The notes below the pieces were generated by a model that was not told where the DNA came from, searched no databases, and was given only the letters and a program-made list of their open reading frames with translations. 64,000 nucleotides of DNA from Sulfurospirillum barnesii SES-3. Its GTDB lineage: Bacteria; Campylobacterota; Campylobacteria; Campylobacterales; Sulfurospirillaceae. The position numbers and the translations under genes were made by a program. The stretch spans positions 1,612,001-1,676,000 of the forward strand of contig NC_018002.1 of the NCBI RefSeq assembly GCF_000265295.1, written 5' to 3'. Every line of letters begins with the position of its first letter. Within the stretch, counting starts at the first letter, position 1. This document shows positions 38,315-47,149 of this stretch, in pieces.

Positions 38315-38963
38315 TCCCTATATCCACAACCTTTCCTTTGCTGTTTTGCTTACAAAATTCTACGATTTTTCCATGAAAACGTGCATACACTTCAGCCACA
38401 CTCATTTCACGTGAATAGAGTTTTTGTATTTTTTCAAAATGATGTAAAACACCCTCTTGCATCCACGCTTGCAACTCTTGATAGCTTTCAAATTCATACC
38501 CAAATCCTTTGACAAGGCGTGCAGTATAGGCATCAACCACTAAAACTTCACGCTGACACGCATAACACAAAATAGCATCTGCACTCTCTTCGCCAATTCC
38601 TTTTTGATCCAACAACCATTCACGACTGACATGCTCACAAAAAAAGTCAAAAGAGCCAAATTTATCTAATATTTGTGTAGCCAATTGATGAAGATTTTTA
38701 GCCTTTGTATGATAAAAACCTGAGGGTTGAATGGCTATAACCAATGTTTCCATTCTTAAGGTTGCTAATTTTTCCAAACTATCAACACCTAAAGATTCTA
38801 AATTTTCAATACTTTTCTCTACGTTTTCCCATTTTGATTGCTGGGTTAAAATAGCACCCACTACCACCCAAAATGTTCTCGAACGTGGCCACCAAAGCGC
38901 ATCTCGTGTCGTTTTAATATACCCTTGATGTTTCAACGCCACTAAAAGCTCAAAGCTATTCAT
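38301..38963 (-). CDS. magIII: 3-methyladenine DNA glycosylase, MagIII type
   Basis: The 220-residue HhH-GPD-fold protein resembles Helicobacter MagIII: WWPRSRTFWVVVGAILTQQSKW near residues 23-42, the helix-hairpin-helix LLDQKGIGEESADAIL, and catalytic Asp in LVVDAYTARLVKGFG. It removes alkylated adenine in base excision repair. The Cys ligands of the endonuclease III cluster are absent, which separates it from Nth. It overlaps the YmdB-like gene by 8 bp. Confidence 0.83.
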   Translation of the reverse strand: MNSFELLVALKHQGYIKTTRDALWWPRSRTFWVVVGAILTQQSKWENVEKSIENLESLGVDSLEKLATLRMETLVIAIQPSGFYHTKAKNLHQLATQILDKFGSFDFFCEHVSREWLLDQKGIGEESADAILCYACQREVLVVDAYTARLVKGFGYEFESYQELQAWMQEGVLHHFEKIQKLYSREMSVAEVYARFHGKIVEFCKQNSKGKVVDIGSLSL

Positions 38964-39762
38964 GCAGTGCCTTTGCTATTAAGCGTTCTTTATCATCAAA
39001 GATACGTACTTTAAAGGCATCCACACATCTTCCCTCTTCTATTTCCATGATGACTACTTGTAAAATCTTTTTACATTTTTTAGGTATATCCAAAGAAGCA
39101 GGTAATCCCGTAAGAAAGCGTTTGAGTGGGGCATCTTTATCCATGCCAATAATGCCATCACGAGCACCAGAAAGCCCAACATCACTCACAAAACATGTGC
39201 CATCAACCACGTGTAAATCATCGGTTCCTACATGCGTGTGTGTTCCTAAAATAGCACTCACTTTACCTTTAAGTAGATGCATCATCGCATATTTTTCAGA
39301 AGTCACTTCTGCATGAAAATCCATGATAATTGTCTTCACACCTTCATTTTCAAGCGCTTCTACTGCTTTTTGCGCACTCAAAAACGGATTTTCAACCATC
39401 GGCATTCCATAATGCCCCATAATATTAAGTACAGCAATCGTTTCATTCTTTACATGTAAAACACTCACACCCCGTCCAGGAACCCCCAAAGGGTAGTTAA
39501 GTGGCCTTAAAATAGGCAGCACCTCTAAAAGAGGAATAATCTCTTTTTTATCCCACGAATGATTTCCCCCAGTAAGAATATCCACCCCATAAGAAAAAAG
39601 TTCTTTGGCATGCTGTGAACCTAAGCCAAATCCATGACTCGCATTTTCACCATTTGCGATCACAAAATCTAATGCAAACTCTTGGCGCAATTTTCTAAGG
39701 TGTAATTCAAGCATGGAACGCCCTGGTTTTCCCACAATATCACCAATAAAACCTACCCTCAT
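38956..39762 (-). CDS. YmdB-like metallophosphoesterase (TIGR00282 family)
   Basis: This 268-residue protein has the metal-binding pattern of YmdB phosphodiesterases: FIGDIVGKPGR, IANGENASHG, TGGNHSWDKKE, DFHAEVTSEK, and GTHTHVGTDD. Such proteins hydrolyse 2',3'-cyclic nucleotides in Bacillus. The substrate here is not known. Overlap with mfd upstream (4 nt) and magIII downstream (8 nt) places it in one transcription unit with repair genes. Confidence 0.88.
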   Translation of the reverse strand: MRVGFIGDIVGKPGRSMLELHLRKLRQEFALDFVIANGENASHGFGLGSQHAKELFSYGVDILTGGNHSWDKKEIIPLLEVLPILRPLNYPLGVPGRGVSVLHVKNETIAVLNIMGHYGMPMVENPFLSAQKAVEALENEGVKTIIMDFHAEVTSEKYAMMHLLKGKVSAILGTHTHVGTDDLHVVDGTCFVSDVGLSGARDGIIGMDKDAPLKRFLTGLPASLDIPKKCKKILQVVIMEIEEGRCVDAFKVRIFDDKERLIAKALHE

Positions 39763-42728
39763 GCATGACTCCTTAAGTAGGTAAGAACCGTCGCAATAAT
39801 ATCATCATCATCTCTGCTACGTGATTGCAACGTCACTTTTTTCTCATCTTCATACTTAATACTAATAGTTTGCCCATAGTTAGAAATCAAAACAATTGCA
39901 TGTTGTGTGGCTAAAATTTTAATTTCAATCAATTGTAAAAACTGTTTGGTCGGAACATCTAATTTCCCAAAACGATCCACCATCTCTTCTTCAATTTCCA
40001 ACACATCATGAATGCTTCCACAACGACTCAAACGTCTGTAAAGCTCTAACCTCACTCTGTCTTCAGCAATGTACATATCACTGATAAAAGCACTAATAGA
40101 GAGTTTAATATCCACTTCACGAGACGCAATAGGCGTTTTACCCATTAAAGCATTAATCGCATCTTCGAGCATTTTAAGATACAAGGAATAACCAATATTT
40201 TTAAGATGCCCACTTTGCGCTTCACCCACTAAATTACCGCCACCTCTGATCTCAAGATCATGGTACGCAAGGATGGAGCCACTGCCCAGATACGAATTAG
40301 ATTCAAGGGCAATGAGGCGTTTTTTAGCTGATTCTGAGAGCTCTTCTTTCTCTTTAACTAAGAAGTAGCAAAAACCTTGACGTTTACTTCGACCTACACG
40401 CCCTCGAAGTTGATGAAGATCCGCCATACCAAAGTGATCGGCTGAGTCGATAATGATCGTATTCACGTTAGGGATATGAATGCCTGATTCGATGATAGAG
40501 GTGCTTAGAAGCACATCGTACGCCTTCTCTTCAAAATGCAACATCTCTTTTTCGGTCACACTGGCACTAATTTCAGAGTGAAGCGTTAAGATGCGCAAAC
40601 TAGGCATCATAGAGAGAAGCTCTTTACGTTTAGCTTCAATGGTAGCAATACGATTGTGTACAAAAAAGATTTGTCCTCCTCGTCTCATTTCACGCATGAT
40701 TGCCTCTTTGATGACCTTCTCATCATACTCTTTAACAAAAGTGCGTACATCTTCTCGTTCACTAGGAGGGGTAAGAAGCTGCGAATACTGTTTAATGGAA
40801 CTAAGCGCCATATTAAGACTTCGTGGAATGGGCGTTGCACTCATGGAGAGAATATGCACATTTTCTCTAAAATTTTTCAGCTTCTCTTTTTGCTTCACAC
40901 CAAATTTATGCTCTTCATCCACCACCACAAGAGCAGGATTGAACAGTTCCACATCAAAAAGGGAGTGCGTTCCCACACACACCTGTAAAGCACCGCTTTT
41001 AAGCTCTTTTAAAATCACCTGTTTTTGTGCTGCTGTCGTAAAACGGTCTAATTGCGTTACCTTAATATTATATTTAGAAAAACGCTGAGAAAGGCTTTTA
41101 AAATGTTGAGAACATAAAAGCGTTGTAGGGGCAATCAGTAATGCTTGAAACCCACTGCGTACGGTTGCAAAAATAGCATTCATGGCTACTTCAGTCTTGC
41201 CAAATCCCACATCTCCACTTAAGAGCCTGTCCATCATTTTGCCGCTCTTAAAATCACTTAAAATTTCACCAATCACTCGCTTTTGATCGTCTGTGTAAAC
41301 AAAACCAGCATCGGCTTCAAAATGTGCCATTTCCGTTTCATCCACATTTAGGCACAACCCATCAATCATTTCACGTTTCGCAGCAATTGCGACAATTTCA
41401 CTGGCAATTTCTAAAAGTCGCTCTTTGGTTTTGGCTTTCAGTTTTTGAAAACTTCCTTTGCCCAAACGATCCACACTTACCAAAGCGCCACTCTCACCAA
41501 TGTAGCGGTCTATTACATGTAAATTCTCAACAGGCAAAAGGAGTTTATCATCACCTAAATACTCAATAAGAACAAAATCTTTTGTTGCGCCTAAAACAGT
41601 GGCTTGCGTTAAGCCTTTAAATATACCAATGCCATAATTTTCATGCACCACATAATCGCCATTTTTTAACTCATCTAAGACAATGCGTGCACTTTTTCGT
41701 TTGATTTTAGTTGTCGGTTTGTTTAAAGAGAGAATCACCTCATCCGCACTCATGATATTCACAATGCGTTCACTCTGAATCCATTTTACATGTAAAGCAT
41801 CCACATCCACCATACGCAGTAAAACTTCATTCTTCGCTAAAAGCGTTATCTTCTTTTTTTGATGCAGTTCTATAAAGGTTTTAATATTACTTGGAGCAAT
41901 TTCACGGTACTGTTTTGACTCAGGAATCTGAACAAGAGTTCGAAGCTTTTGTGCGCTTTCCTCATCAAAAAGCGCTATCTCCTCACATTCTGCCACAGCA
42001 TCCATACTCAAATATGTTTTAAATACCTCTGTATAAACCGCCCCACTTTCCCCCAAGACCCATAAACCAAGAGAGTGAATATCTTTGGTAAAGCTATCAC
42101 TTTTTAAGGTATCAATTCGTCTTTGCATCTGGGTATGACGCTCTTCATCAAGAGCAAACAGTGCAGGGAAGAGTGCAAAAGACTCCACTTCATCTTTCGC
42201 ACTTTTTTGACTTTCACAGTCAAAAAAACGGATACTCTCTACTTCATCATCAAAAAGACTTATTCTTAAAGCTTTATCACTATCAGGTGGAAAAATATCG
42301 ATAATATCCCCACGAATAGAAATTTCACCTTTTCCTTGTACCACATCTACGGCTAAATAACCCCAATAAAACATCTCTTCACGAAAACGCTCTACATGTA
42401 AACGCATACCAAATTCGAGTGTAAACGTATGAAACAATTCAGCTTTGGGTAAAGGTGTTAACAAGGTTCGAAGAGGTGCGATAAGAATTTTTTTAGAAGA
42501 AGCATCCTGATAAAAAGCATGAAGTACACGTAAAAGCTCCACCATTTCTTCATGAAAAGAGAGTAAATCATCGCCTTCATTGGCTCTTAAATCAGGTAAA
42601 ACATAACTTTTTTTTCCACAATAAAGGGCAACCTCGGAGGCGAGAAATGCCTCCTTATCCCCTTTGACACCTAAAAGCTGAAAATCATTTTTTGTTTGTA
42701 AAAATTCATAAAAGGCAGCTTGTAACAA
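39759..42728 (-). CDS. mfd: Transcription-repair coupling factor Mfd
   Basis: The 989-residue DNA translocase displaces stalled RNA polymerase and recruits UvrA. The order is a UvrB-homology region, an RNA-polymerase-interaction domain (GDYVVHENYGIGIFKGL), helicase motor with GDVGFGKTEVAMNAIFA, DEEH box VVDEEHKFGVKQ, and the TRCF C-terminal domain. It starts at a TTG directly after the bactofilin stop. Three palindrome copies (41514, 41787, 42393) encode LHV. Confidence 0.96.
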   Translation of the reverse strand: MLQAAFYEFLQTKNDFQLLGVKGDKEAFLASEVALYCGKKSYVLPDLRANEGDDLLSFHEEMVELLRVLHAFYQDASSKKILIAPLRTLLTPLPKAELFHTFTLEFGMRLHVERFREEMFYWGYLAVDVVQGKGEISIRGDIIDIFPPDSDKALRISLFDDEVESIRFFDCESQKSAKDEVESFALFPALFALDEERHTQMQRRIDTLKSDSFTKDIHSLGLWVLGESGAVYTEVFKTYLSMDAVAECEEIALFDEESAQKLRTLVQIPESKQYREIAPSNIKTFIELHQKKKITLLAKNEVLLRMVDVDALHVKWIQSERIVNIMSADEVILSLNKPTTKIKRKSARIVLDELKNGDYVVHENYGIGIFKGLTQATVLGATKDFVLIEYLGDDKLLLPVENLHVIDRYIGESGALVSVDRLGKGSFQKLKAKTKERLLEIASEIVAIAAKREMIDGLCLNVDETEMAHFEADAGFVYTDDQKRVIGEILSDFKSGKMMDRLLSGDVGFGKTEVAMNAIFATVRSGFQALLIAPTTLLCSQHFKSLSQRFSKYNIKVTQLDRFTTAAQKQVILKELKSGALQVCVGTHSLFDVELFNPALVVVDEEHKFGVKQKEKLKNFRENVHILSMSATPIPRSLNMALSSIKQYSQLLTPPSEREDVRTFVKEYDEKVIKEAIMREMRRGGQIFFVHNRIATIEAKRKELLSMMPSLRILTLHSEISASVTEKEMLHFEEKAYDVLLSTSIIESGIHIPNVNTIIIDSADHFGMADLHQLRGRVGRSKRQGFCYFLVKEKEELSESAKKRLIALESNSYLGSGSILAYHDLEIRGGGNLVGEAQSGHLKNIGYSLYLKMLEDAINALMGKTPIASREVDIKLSISAFISDMYIAEDRVRLELYRRLSRCGSIHDVLEIEEEMVDRFGKLDVPTKQFLQLIEIKILATQHAIVLISNYGQTISIKYEDEKKVTLQSRSRDDDDIIATVLTYLRSHA

Positions 42729-43121
42729 TTAATCCCTTTGCTCTTCATAGGTTAATGTTTGCATGCTCTCAGTTTTAATTTTACTCTCACCCTCAAAAAT
42801 TGCTTTGGCTTCAATCACCAGCTCTTTTGAGAACACTTTACCCAAAAACTTACCCCCCTCAAGCACTTCCACATTTTCACAATCGGCATTGCCTTCAAAT
42901 AGACCATTCACAATCAAACGACTGGCATGAATCTCCCCTGAGATACATCCTTGCTTTCCAATCGTTACAATACTATCAGAGAGTACTTTTCCAATAATCT
43001 CACCGTCTACATGTAAACGTGTCTGGCACTTAAAAACACCCTCAACCTTAGCACCACTGGCTATGATAGTGGTTTCAGAAGCGGGGATTGTGCATTGATC
43101 AGCTTTATTAAAGATTCCCAT
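42729..43121 (-). CDS. Bactofilin (CcmA-like cell-shape scaffold)
   Basis: The 130-residue protein has the bactofilin beta-helix (repeats around GKVLSDSIVTIGKQGCISGEI and LIVNGLFEGNADCENVEVL) with short unstructured ends. In Helicobacter, CcmA polymerises and guides Csd1/Csd2 peptidases to make helical cells. The ATG at 43121 has AAGGAG about 12 nt upstream, inside the M23 gene, giving an unusual 61-bp overlap. A palindrome copy (43008-43015) encodes LHV. Confidence 0.92.
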   Translation of the reverse strand: MGIFNKADQCTIPASETTIIASGAKVEGVFKCQTRLHVDGEIIGKVLSDSIVTIGKQGCISGEIHASRLIVNGLFEGNADCENVEVLEGGKFLGKVFSKELVIEAKAIFEGESKIKTESMQTLTYEEQRD

Positions 43122-43960
43122 GTGACTCTTTTCTCCTTTGTAAAGATTTCCATAAAATTAGCGCCATTCCACTTAACAAATGGCTCAGGGTCTAACGTTC
43201 TACCAATAAACCTTATTTCATAATGTAAATGAGGACCTGTAGACATTCCAGTATTTCCAGAATAGGCAATCACATCCCCTTTTCGAACAAATTGCCCCTC
43301 TTTGACAATGGCTTTATTTTGCAAATGCGCATAATAGCTTTCAAAACCATAATTGTGACTCAATGAAACGACATTTCCATACCCACTGTTTTGTTGGTAT
43401 TTTATAAATTTAACAACACCATCCGCAGGTGCTAATATCGGGGTACCATTGGGAGCTCTAAAATCAAGCCCTGTGTGAAACTCTTTACGCTTTAGAATTG
43501 GATTTTCTCTCCATCCAAACTTAGAAGAGACTCCATTATGTGCCAGCACTTCACCACTAGGGATATTATCAAAAAACGTCTTTTGTTGCAAAATATTAAG
43601 GTCTAACTCTTCTAAGCGTATATCCACGCTCTCCTCGTCATTGGTACGTAAACCAATGAGTTCTTCCATTGTTCCAATTTTATCACGTATCTCTTCATAT
43701 TCTTGTGCTTTTTCAGAAATTTTTGCTTGAAGCTCCTCATTTTGTGCCACCAAAACATTGCGCTCTTTGACCGCACTTTCTCTTTTTTCTTCCAAATTTG
43801 ACAGCTCTTTGGTTAAAAAAAGAATCACAAAACTGCCCACCAAAATAACAAGTGCCACAAAAAGCGTAAAATAGAGTAAAAACTTTTTAATCAACTGGTG
43901 CAATAAAAAATGGCGAGAACCGTGTACATCTGAAATAGTAATGGTAAATTTATCTTTCAC
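43061..43960 (-). CDS. M23 peptidase, Csd1-like
   Basis: The 299-residue protein has an N-terminal cytoplasmic/membrane start (helix around residues 30-51), a coiled coil, and a C-terminal LytM domain with HTGLDFRAPNGTPI, YAHLQNK and TGPHLHYEIRF. It cuts peptidoglycan cross-links in the periplasm. The order mfd-bactofilin-M23-folC equals the Helicobacter mfd-ccmA-csd1-(csd2)-folC block, but only one M23 gene is present here. It overlaps folC by 4 nt. Confidence 0.9.
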   Translation of the reverse strand: MKDKFTITISDVHGSRHFLLHQLIKKFLLYFTLFVALVILVGSFVILFLTKELSNLEEKRESAVKERNVLVAQNEELQAKISEKAQEYEEIRDKIGTMEELIGLRTNDEESVDIRLEELDLNILQQKTFFDNIPSGEVLAHNGVSSKFGWRENPILKRKEFHTGLDFRAPNGTPILAPADGVVKFIKYQQNSGYGNVVSLSHNYGFESYYAHLQNKAIVKEGQFVRKGDVIAYSGNTGMSTGPHLHYEIRFIGRTLDPEPFVKWNGANFMEIFTKEKRVTWESLIKLINAQSPLLKPLS

Positions 43961-45105
43961 TTCATTCCTCTCAAAAAGGCTTCAACAACCGAAAAAGAGC
44001 CAAAAACCAAATACTCTTTTCCTTCTTCTATCCCATAAAAAGGAGCACAATCAATCCCTAACGTATGTGCAACTACTTCAATATCTTGTTTCAATGCCGC
44101 TCTAGGGCTTTGAATATCAATAAGAAATAGTACGTCTATAATGGGTTTTAGCAGTGTTAAAATAGCCACAAAATCCTTATCTTTATAACTGTTATAGACC
44201 AAACAAATCTTTTTCCCTGCAAAGCGTTGTACTAAAGCTTCTGCTGCCATACTATTATGCCCCACATCAATGGTCACATTGGGAAGAATTTTTTGGCATC
44301 GCCCTTTTAAAACCGTTTCAACCTTTAGAGTTGAGATACTATCATAGCCTAGTACTCTTAATGCACAATAAGCAGTTTTAAAATTTTCTTTTAAAAACAC
44401 TGGCAAAGCACCAAAAGTCACATCATTTTCTCTATCTAAGAGACTCTTTTCATCAAAAAATTTTTCAACCTCATACACTGAATACCCACACAGTTTGCTT
44501 CTTTTATGCGCAATCAAAGCAACTTCTGGTGCATATTGTTTGGCCAAAACCATTTCATTGCACACACTGTTAATTTTTGTTTGTGCAATCGCTTCAATAT
44601 CCTCTCCCAAAAAAGCTTGATGGTCTAGCCCAATAGGCGTTACAATAGAGAGCACTTTTGGAAAAACATTTGTAGCATCGTATTCTCCTCCAAGCCCTGC
44701 TTCTAGAACAACATAGTCACACTGCTTTGAAAAAATGACCATTGCTAAAAAGGTGGTGTACTCAAAATAAGAAAGTGCTGCCGCCACATCAGGGGCGAGG
44801 TATGATAAAAGGGTTTGGTGTGCTGCCTCAAGAACATGATCTTTAACATCATGCCCATCAAGCCAAATACGTTCATTAAATTTCAAAATATGAGGAGAAG
44901 TATAATGCCCTACATGTAATCCATTTTCGTGCAACATTGTTGCTAAAAAACGCCCTGTTGTTCCCTTACCATTTGTTCCAACAATGTGAATAATTTTAGG
45001 AAGATTTAAAAAAGAACGTATGCTCTCATACGCTTTTGGCATGCGCTCATAATCAATCACGTCATAATAAAGAGGTTTTGTGTCTAAAAAAGCTTCTACT
45101 AACAT
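43957..45105 (-). CDS. folC: Folylpolyglutamate/dihydrofolate synthase
   Basis: The 382-residue Mur-ligase-fold enzyme adds glutamate to folates, and possibly makes dihydrofolate. The P-loop is VGTNGKGTTGRF, with the ATP and Mg region YVVLEAGLGGEYDATN. The ATG at 45105 overlaps the GGDEF gene stop by 1 nt. A palindrome copy (44911-44918) encodes LHVGHY just after the P-loop. Confidence 0.93.
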   Translation of the reverse strand: MLVEAFLDTKPLYYDVIDYERMPKAYESIRSFLNLPKIIHIVGTNGKGTTGRFLATMLHENGLHVGHYTSPHILKFNERIWLDGHDVKDHVLEAAHQTLLSYLAPDVAAALSYFEYTTFLAMVIFSKQCDYVVLEAGLGGEYDATNVFPKVLSIVTPIGLDHQAFLGEDIEAIAQTKINSVCNEMVLAKQYAPEVALIAHKRSKLCGYSVYEVEKFFDEKSLLDRENDVTFGALPVFLKENFKTAYCALRVLGYDSISTLKVETVLKGRCQKILPNVTIDVGHNSMAAEALVQRFAGKKICLVYNSYKDKDFVAILTLLKPIIDVLFLIDIQSPRAALKQDIEVVAHTLGIDCAPFYGIEEGKEYLVFGSFSVVEAFLRGMK

Positions 45106-46649
45106 CAAAGTATAGGCATCACTCTATTTCTACCCGCCTCTTTTGCTTTATACAAAAAGGCATCAGCCGCACTTAAGGTCTCTTCTTTGGTTGCATGCAT
45201 AGAGCGTTGAGACACCCCACAACTCACCGTAACATTAATACGCTCATTTTTATAAAGAAACTTAAACTGTTCTACAATGGTACGAATTTTATCGGCGAAA
45301 TGAATACCATGCCCTAAATCGGTGCTTGGCAAAATCACTAAAAACTCTTCGCCTCCAAAACGTCCCACAAAATCAACCTGACGAATATACTTGCGTAAAA
45401 TTTTGCCAACCGTAGAGAGAATCACATCACCCGCTTCATGCCCATACGTGTCATTGACCATTTTAAAATGGTCTATATCAATAAAACAGAGGGTATAATC
45501 AATTTTGTACCGCATAAAGGCATCATCCACACGTCCAAGCTCCGTACTTAAAGCACGTTTTGTTGCCACATGTGTTAAAAAATCGACTCGAACTTCTTGT
45601 TTTGCAGCCACCAACGCAGATTCGAGTTTATTCACACGATTTTGTAACTTAACAATGGTCTCTTGATTACTCAACATCTTATCGTTTAAGCTTTTTGTCT
45701 CATTTTCCAAAGATAATGCAATATGTAAGAGTTTTGCATGCACTGTTTCAAAACTATCATGCGAAAAATTAATTTTTTGTAAATCCGCTTTAATCACTTT
45801 GCCTTGCTCGTGACTTACCTGACTGCTTTCAATCAATTCAACAATTTTTTTGTTAATTTCATCCAATATTTTGTCTAAAACGGAGACCTTTTGTTGCACC
45901 TCTGCTTTATCAAGTTCAATGCGTTTACCAATCAATCCACGAATCTCTTTTTGAAGCGCAGGTGTTCCTAGTGCATCGGGAGATTGACGAAGTTCAGAGC
46001 TAATACTTGCCAACTCATCATTCATACCAGATGCGATAGAGGGTGCTAGTGAAGCAATAATTAAGGGAACCAACCCTTTGTAAAGCTCCCCACTGGTGTC
46101 TTTATCTAAAATTTTTAAAATATCTTTAACCATGTTTTCAAGATCATCTTTACTCACATGCCCGTACATATCTAACTTTTTAAGATACGCATCATTATAA
46201 TGGGAGATAAAATCGAACCATTTCTCTTTCACTAACTCAATAGACTGAAGGTTTTGATGAAAATCAATACGCTCTAGCGAAGCATTTGCCAAGCTGGTAG
46301 CTTTAGCATCGTGTAAAAGAGTGATGGCTTGTAAAAGACGTTTTGCAAGAAGATTGAGGGCATTGATCATTTTCGTGGCATCTCCCTCATTCACACGATT
46401 CACCCGTGCTACCAAAAAGGAAAGTAAATCATCTAACGAAGCAATACTAAAGCGTTTCATATCCGCAAGTACACTTGCCTCTAATTTTTTTGTGTATTTA
46501 TCAACCTTTTGACAATCCTCAACAATCACCCCTTTTTGCTTTGCAACTTTACAAAAAACAGCTGAATAATTATCCGGAGTTAAATTAAGGTGTTCTGCTT
46601 TAACCCGTTCTAATGCCTCTTTAATAATTTCATTGATGGTTGTTGCCAT
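45105..46649 (-). CDS. Diguanylate cyclase (GGDEF domain)
   Basis: The protein is about 514 residues from the ATG at 46649 (AGGAC upstream; the longer reading from 46688 lies within lptE). A long helical N-terminal region without membrane segments is followed by a coiled coil and a complete GGDEF domain: DIDHFKMVNDTYGHEAGDVIL and FGGEEFLVI at the active site, so c-di-GMP synthesis is expected. The N-terminal region is not recognised as a known sensor. It overlaps lptE by 20 bp. Confidence 0.9.
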   Translation of the reverse strand: MATTINEIIKEALERVKAEHLNLTPDNYSAVFCKVAKQKGVIVEDCQKVDKYTKKLEASVLADMKRFSIASLDDLLSFLVARVNRVNEGDATKMINALNLLAKRLLQAITLLHDAKATSLANASLERIDFHQNLQSIELVKEKWFDFISHYNDAYLKKLDMYGHVSKDDLENMVKDILKILDKDTSGELYKGLVPLIIASLAPSIASGMNDELASISSELRQSPDALGTPALQKEIRGLIGKRIELDKAEVQQKVSVLDKILDEINKKIVELIESSQVSHEQGKVIKADLQKINFSHDSFETVHAKLLHIALSLENETKSLNDKMLSNQETIVKLQNRVNKLESALVAAKQEVRVDFLTHVATKRALSTELGRVDDAFMRYKIDYTLCFIDIDHFKMVNDTYGHEAGDVILSTVGKILRKYIRQVDFVGRFGGEEFLVILPSTDLGHGIHFADKIRTIVEQFKFLYKNERINVTVSCGVSQRSMHATKEETLSAADAFLYKAKEAGRNRVMPIL

Positions 46650-47148
46650 TACGGAGTCCTTTAATAGCAATTTTAGAGACGAATTCATCTAAAGAATCTG
46701 CAGCAGCTGAGCGAATCGCTTCAAAGCGGTTCGAATCAGAAATAACACTGTTGGATTCAATAGAGAAGTCATACTCCCCAGAAACATTTAGTTTTTCAAC
46801 TTTTTTATTCGCATCTTCATACTCAATGGCTAAGACAACCGTTGTTTTATAAGCAATAACATACCCATAAATATCATACACAATCGGTGAAAAGGAGATG
46901 GAACCTATCTTTACATGTAAAATACTATCCGCTTCTTCTTTACTTACCAATTTTGCACTAAAACGACTCACCACGGCTTCATTAACAGCATCTTTAATCA
47001 ACACACTGTTTCTTGGATCTTTCCTAGAGATACTCACATCTGCGTAAATTTTATCTCCTAATGCCCTTTTTGCGTAATACGATGAGGGTTTATACCCACA
47101 TCCACTGATAAAAAGAGCTATCAAGAATCCAAGAAATAGTTGTTTCAT
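46630..47148 (-). CDS. lptE: LPS-assembly lipoprotein LptE-like
   Basis: This 172-residue outer-membrane lipoprotein has the signal peptide LFLGFLIALFISGC with lipobox FISGC at residue 17 and a GYKPSSYYAK start. Position before leuS matches the LptE/RlpB-like protein of the phylum. It would plug LptD in LPS export. Sequence similarity to enterobacterial LptE is weak, so the name rests mainly on context. A palindrome copy (46914-46921) encodes LHVK. Confidence 0.72.
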   Translation of the reverse strand: MKQLFLGFLIALFISGCGYKPSSYYAKRALGDKIYADVSISRKDPRNSVLIKDAVNEAVVSRFSAKLVSKEEADSILHVKIGSISFSPIVYDIYGYVIAYKTTVVLAIEYEDANKKVEKLNVSGEYDFSIESNSVISDSNRFEAIRSAAADSLDEFVSKIAIKGLRNGNNHQ

Positions 47149-47149
47149 T

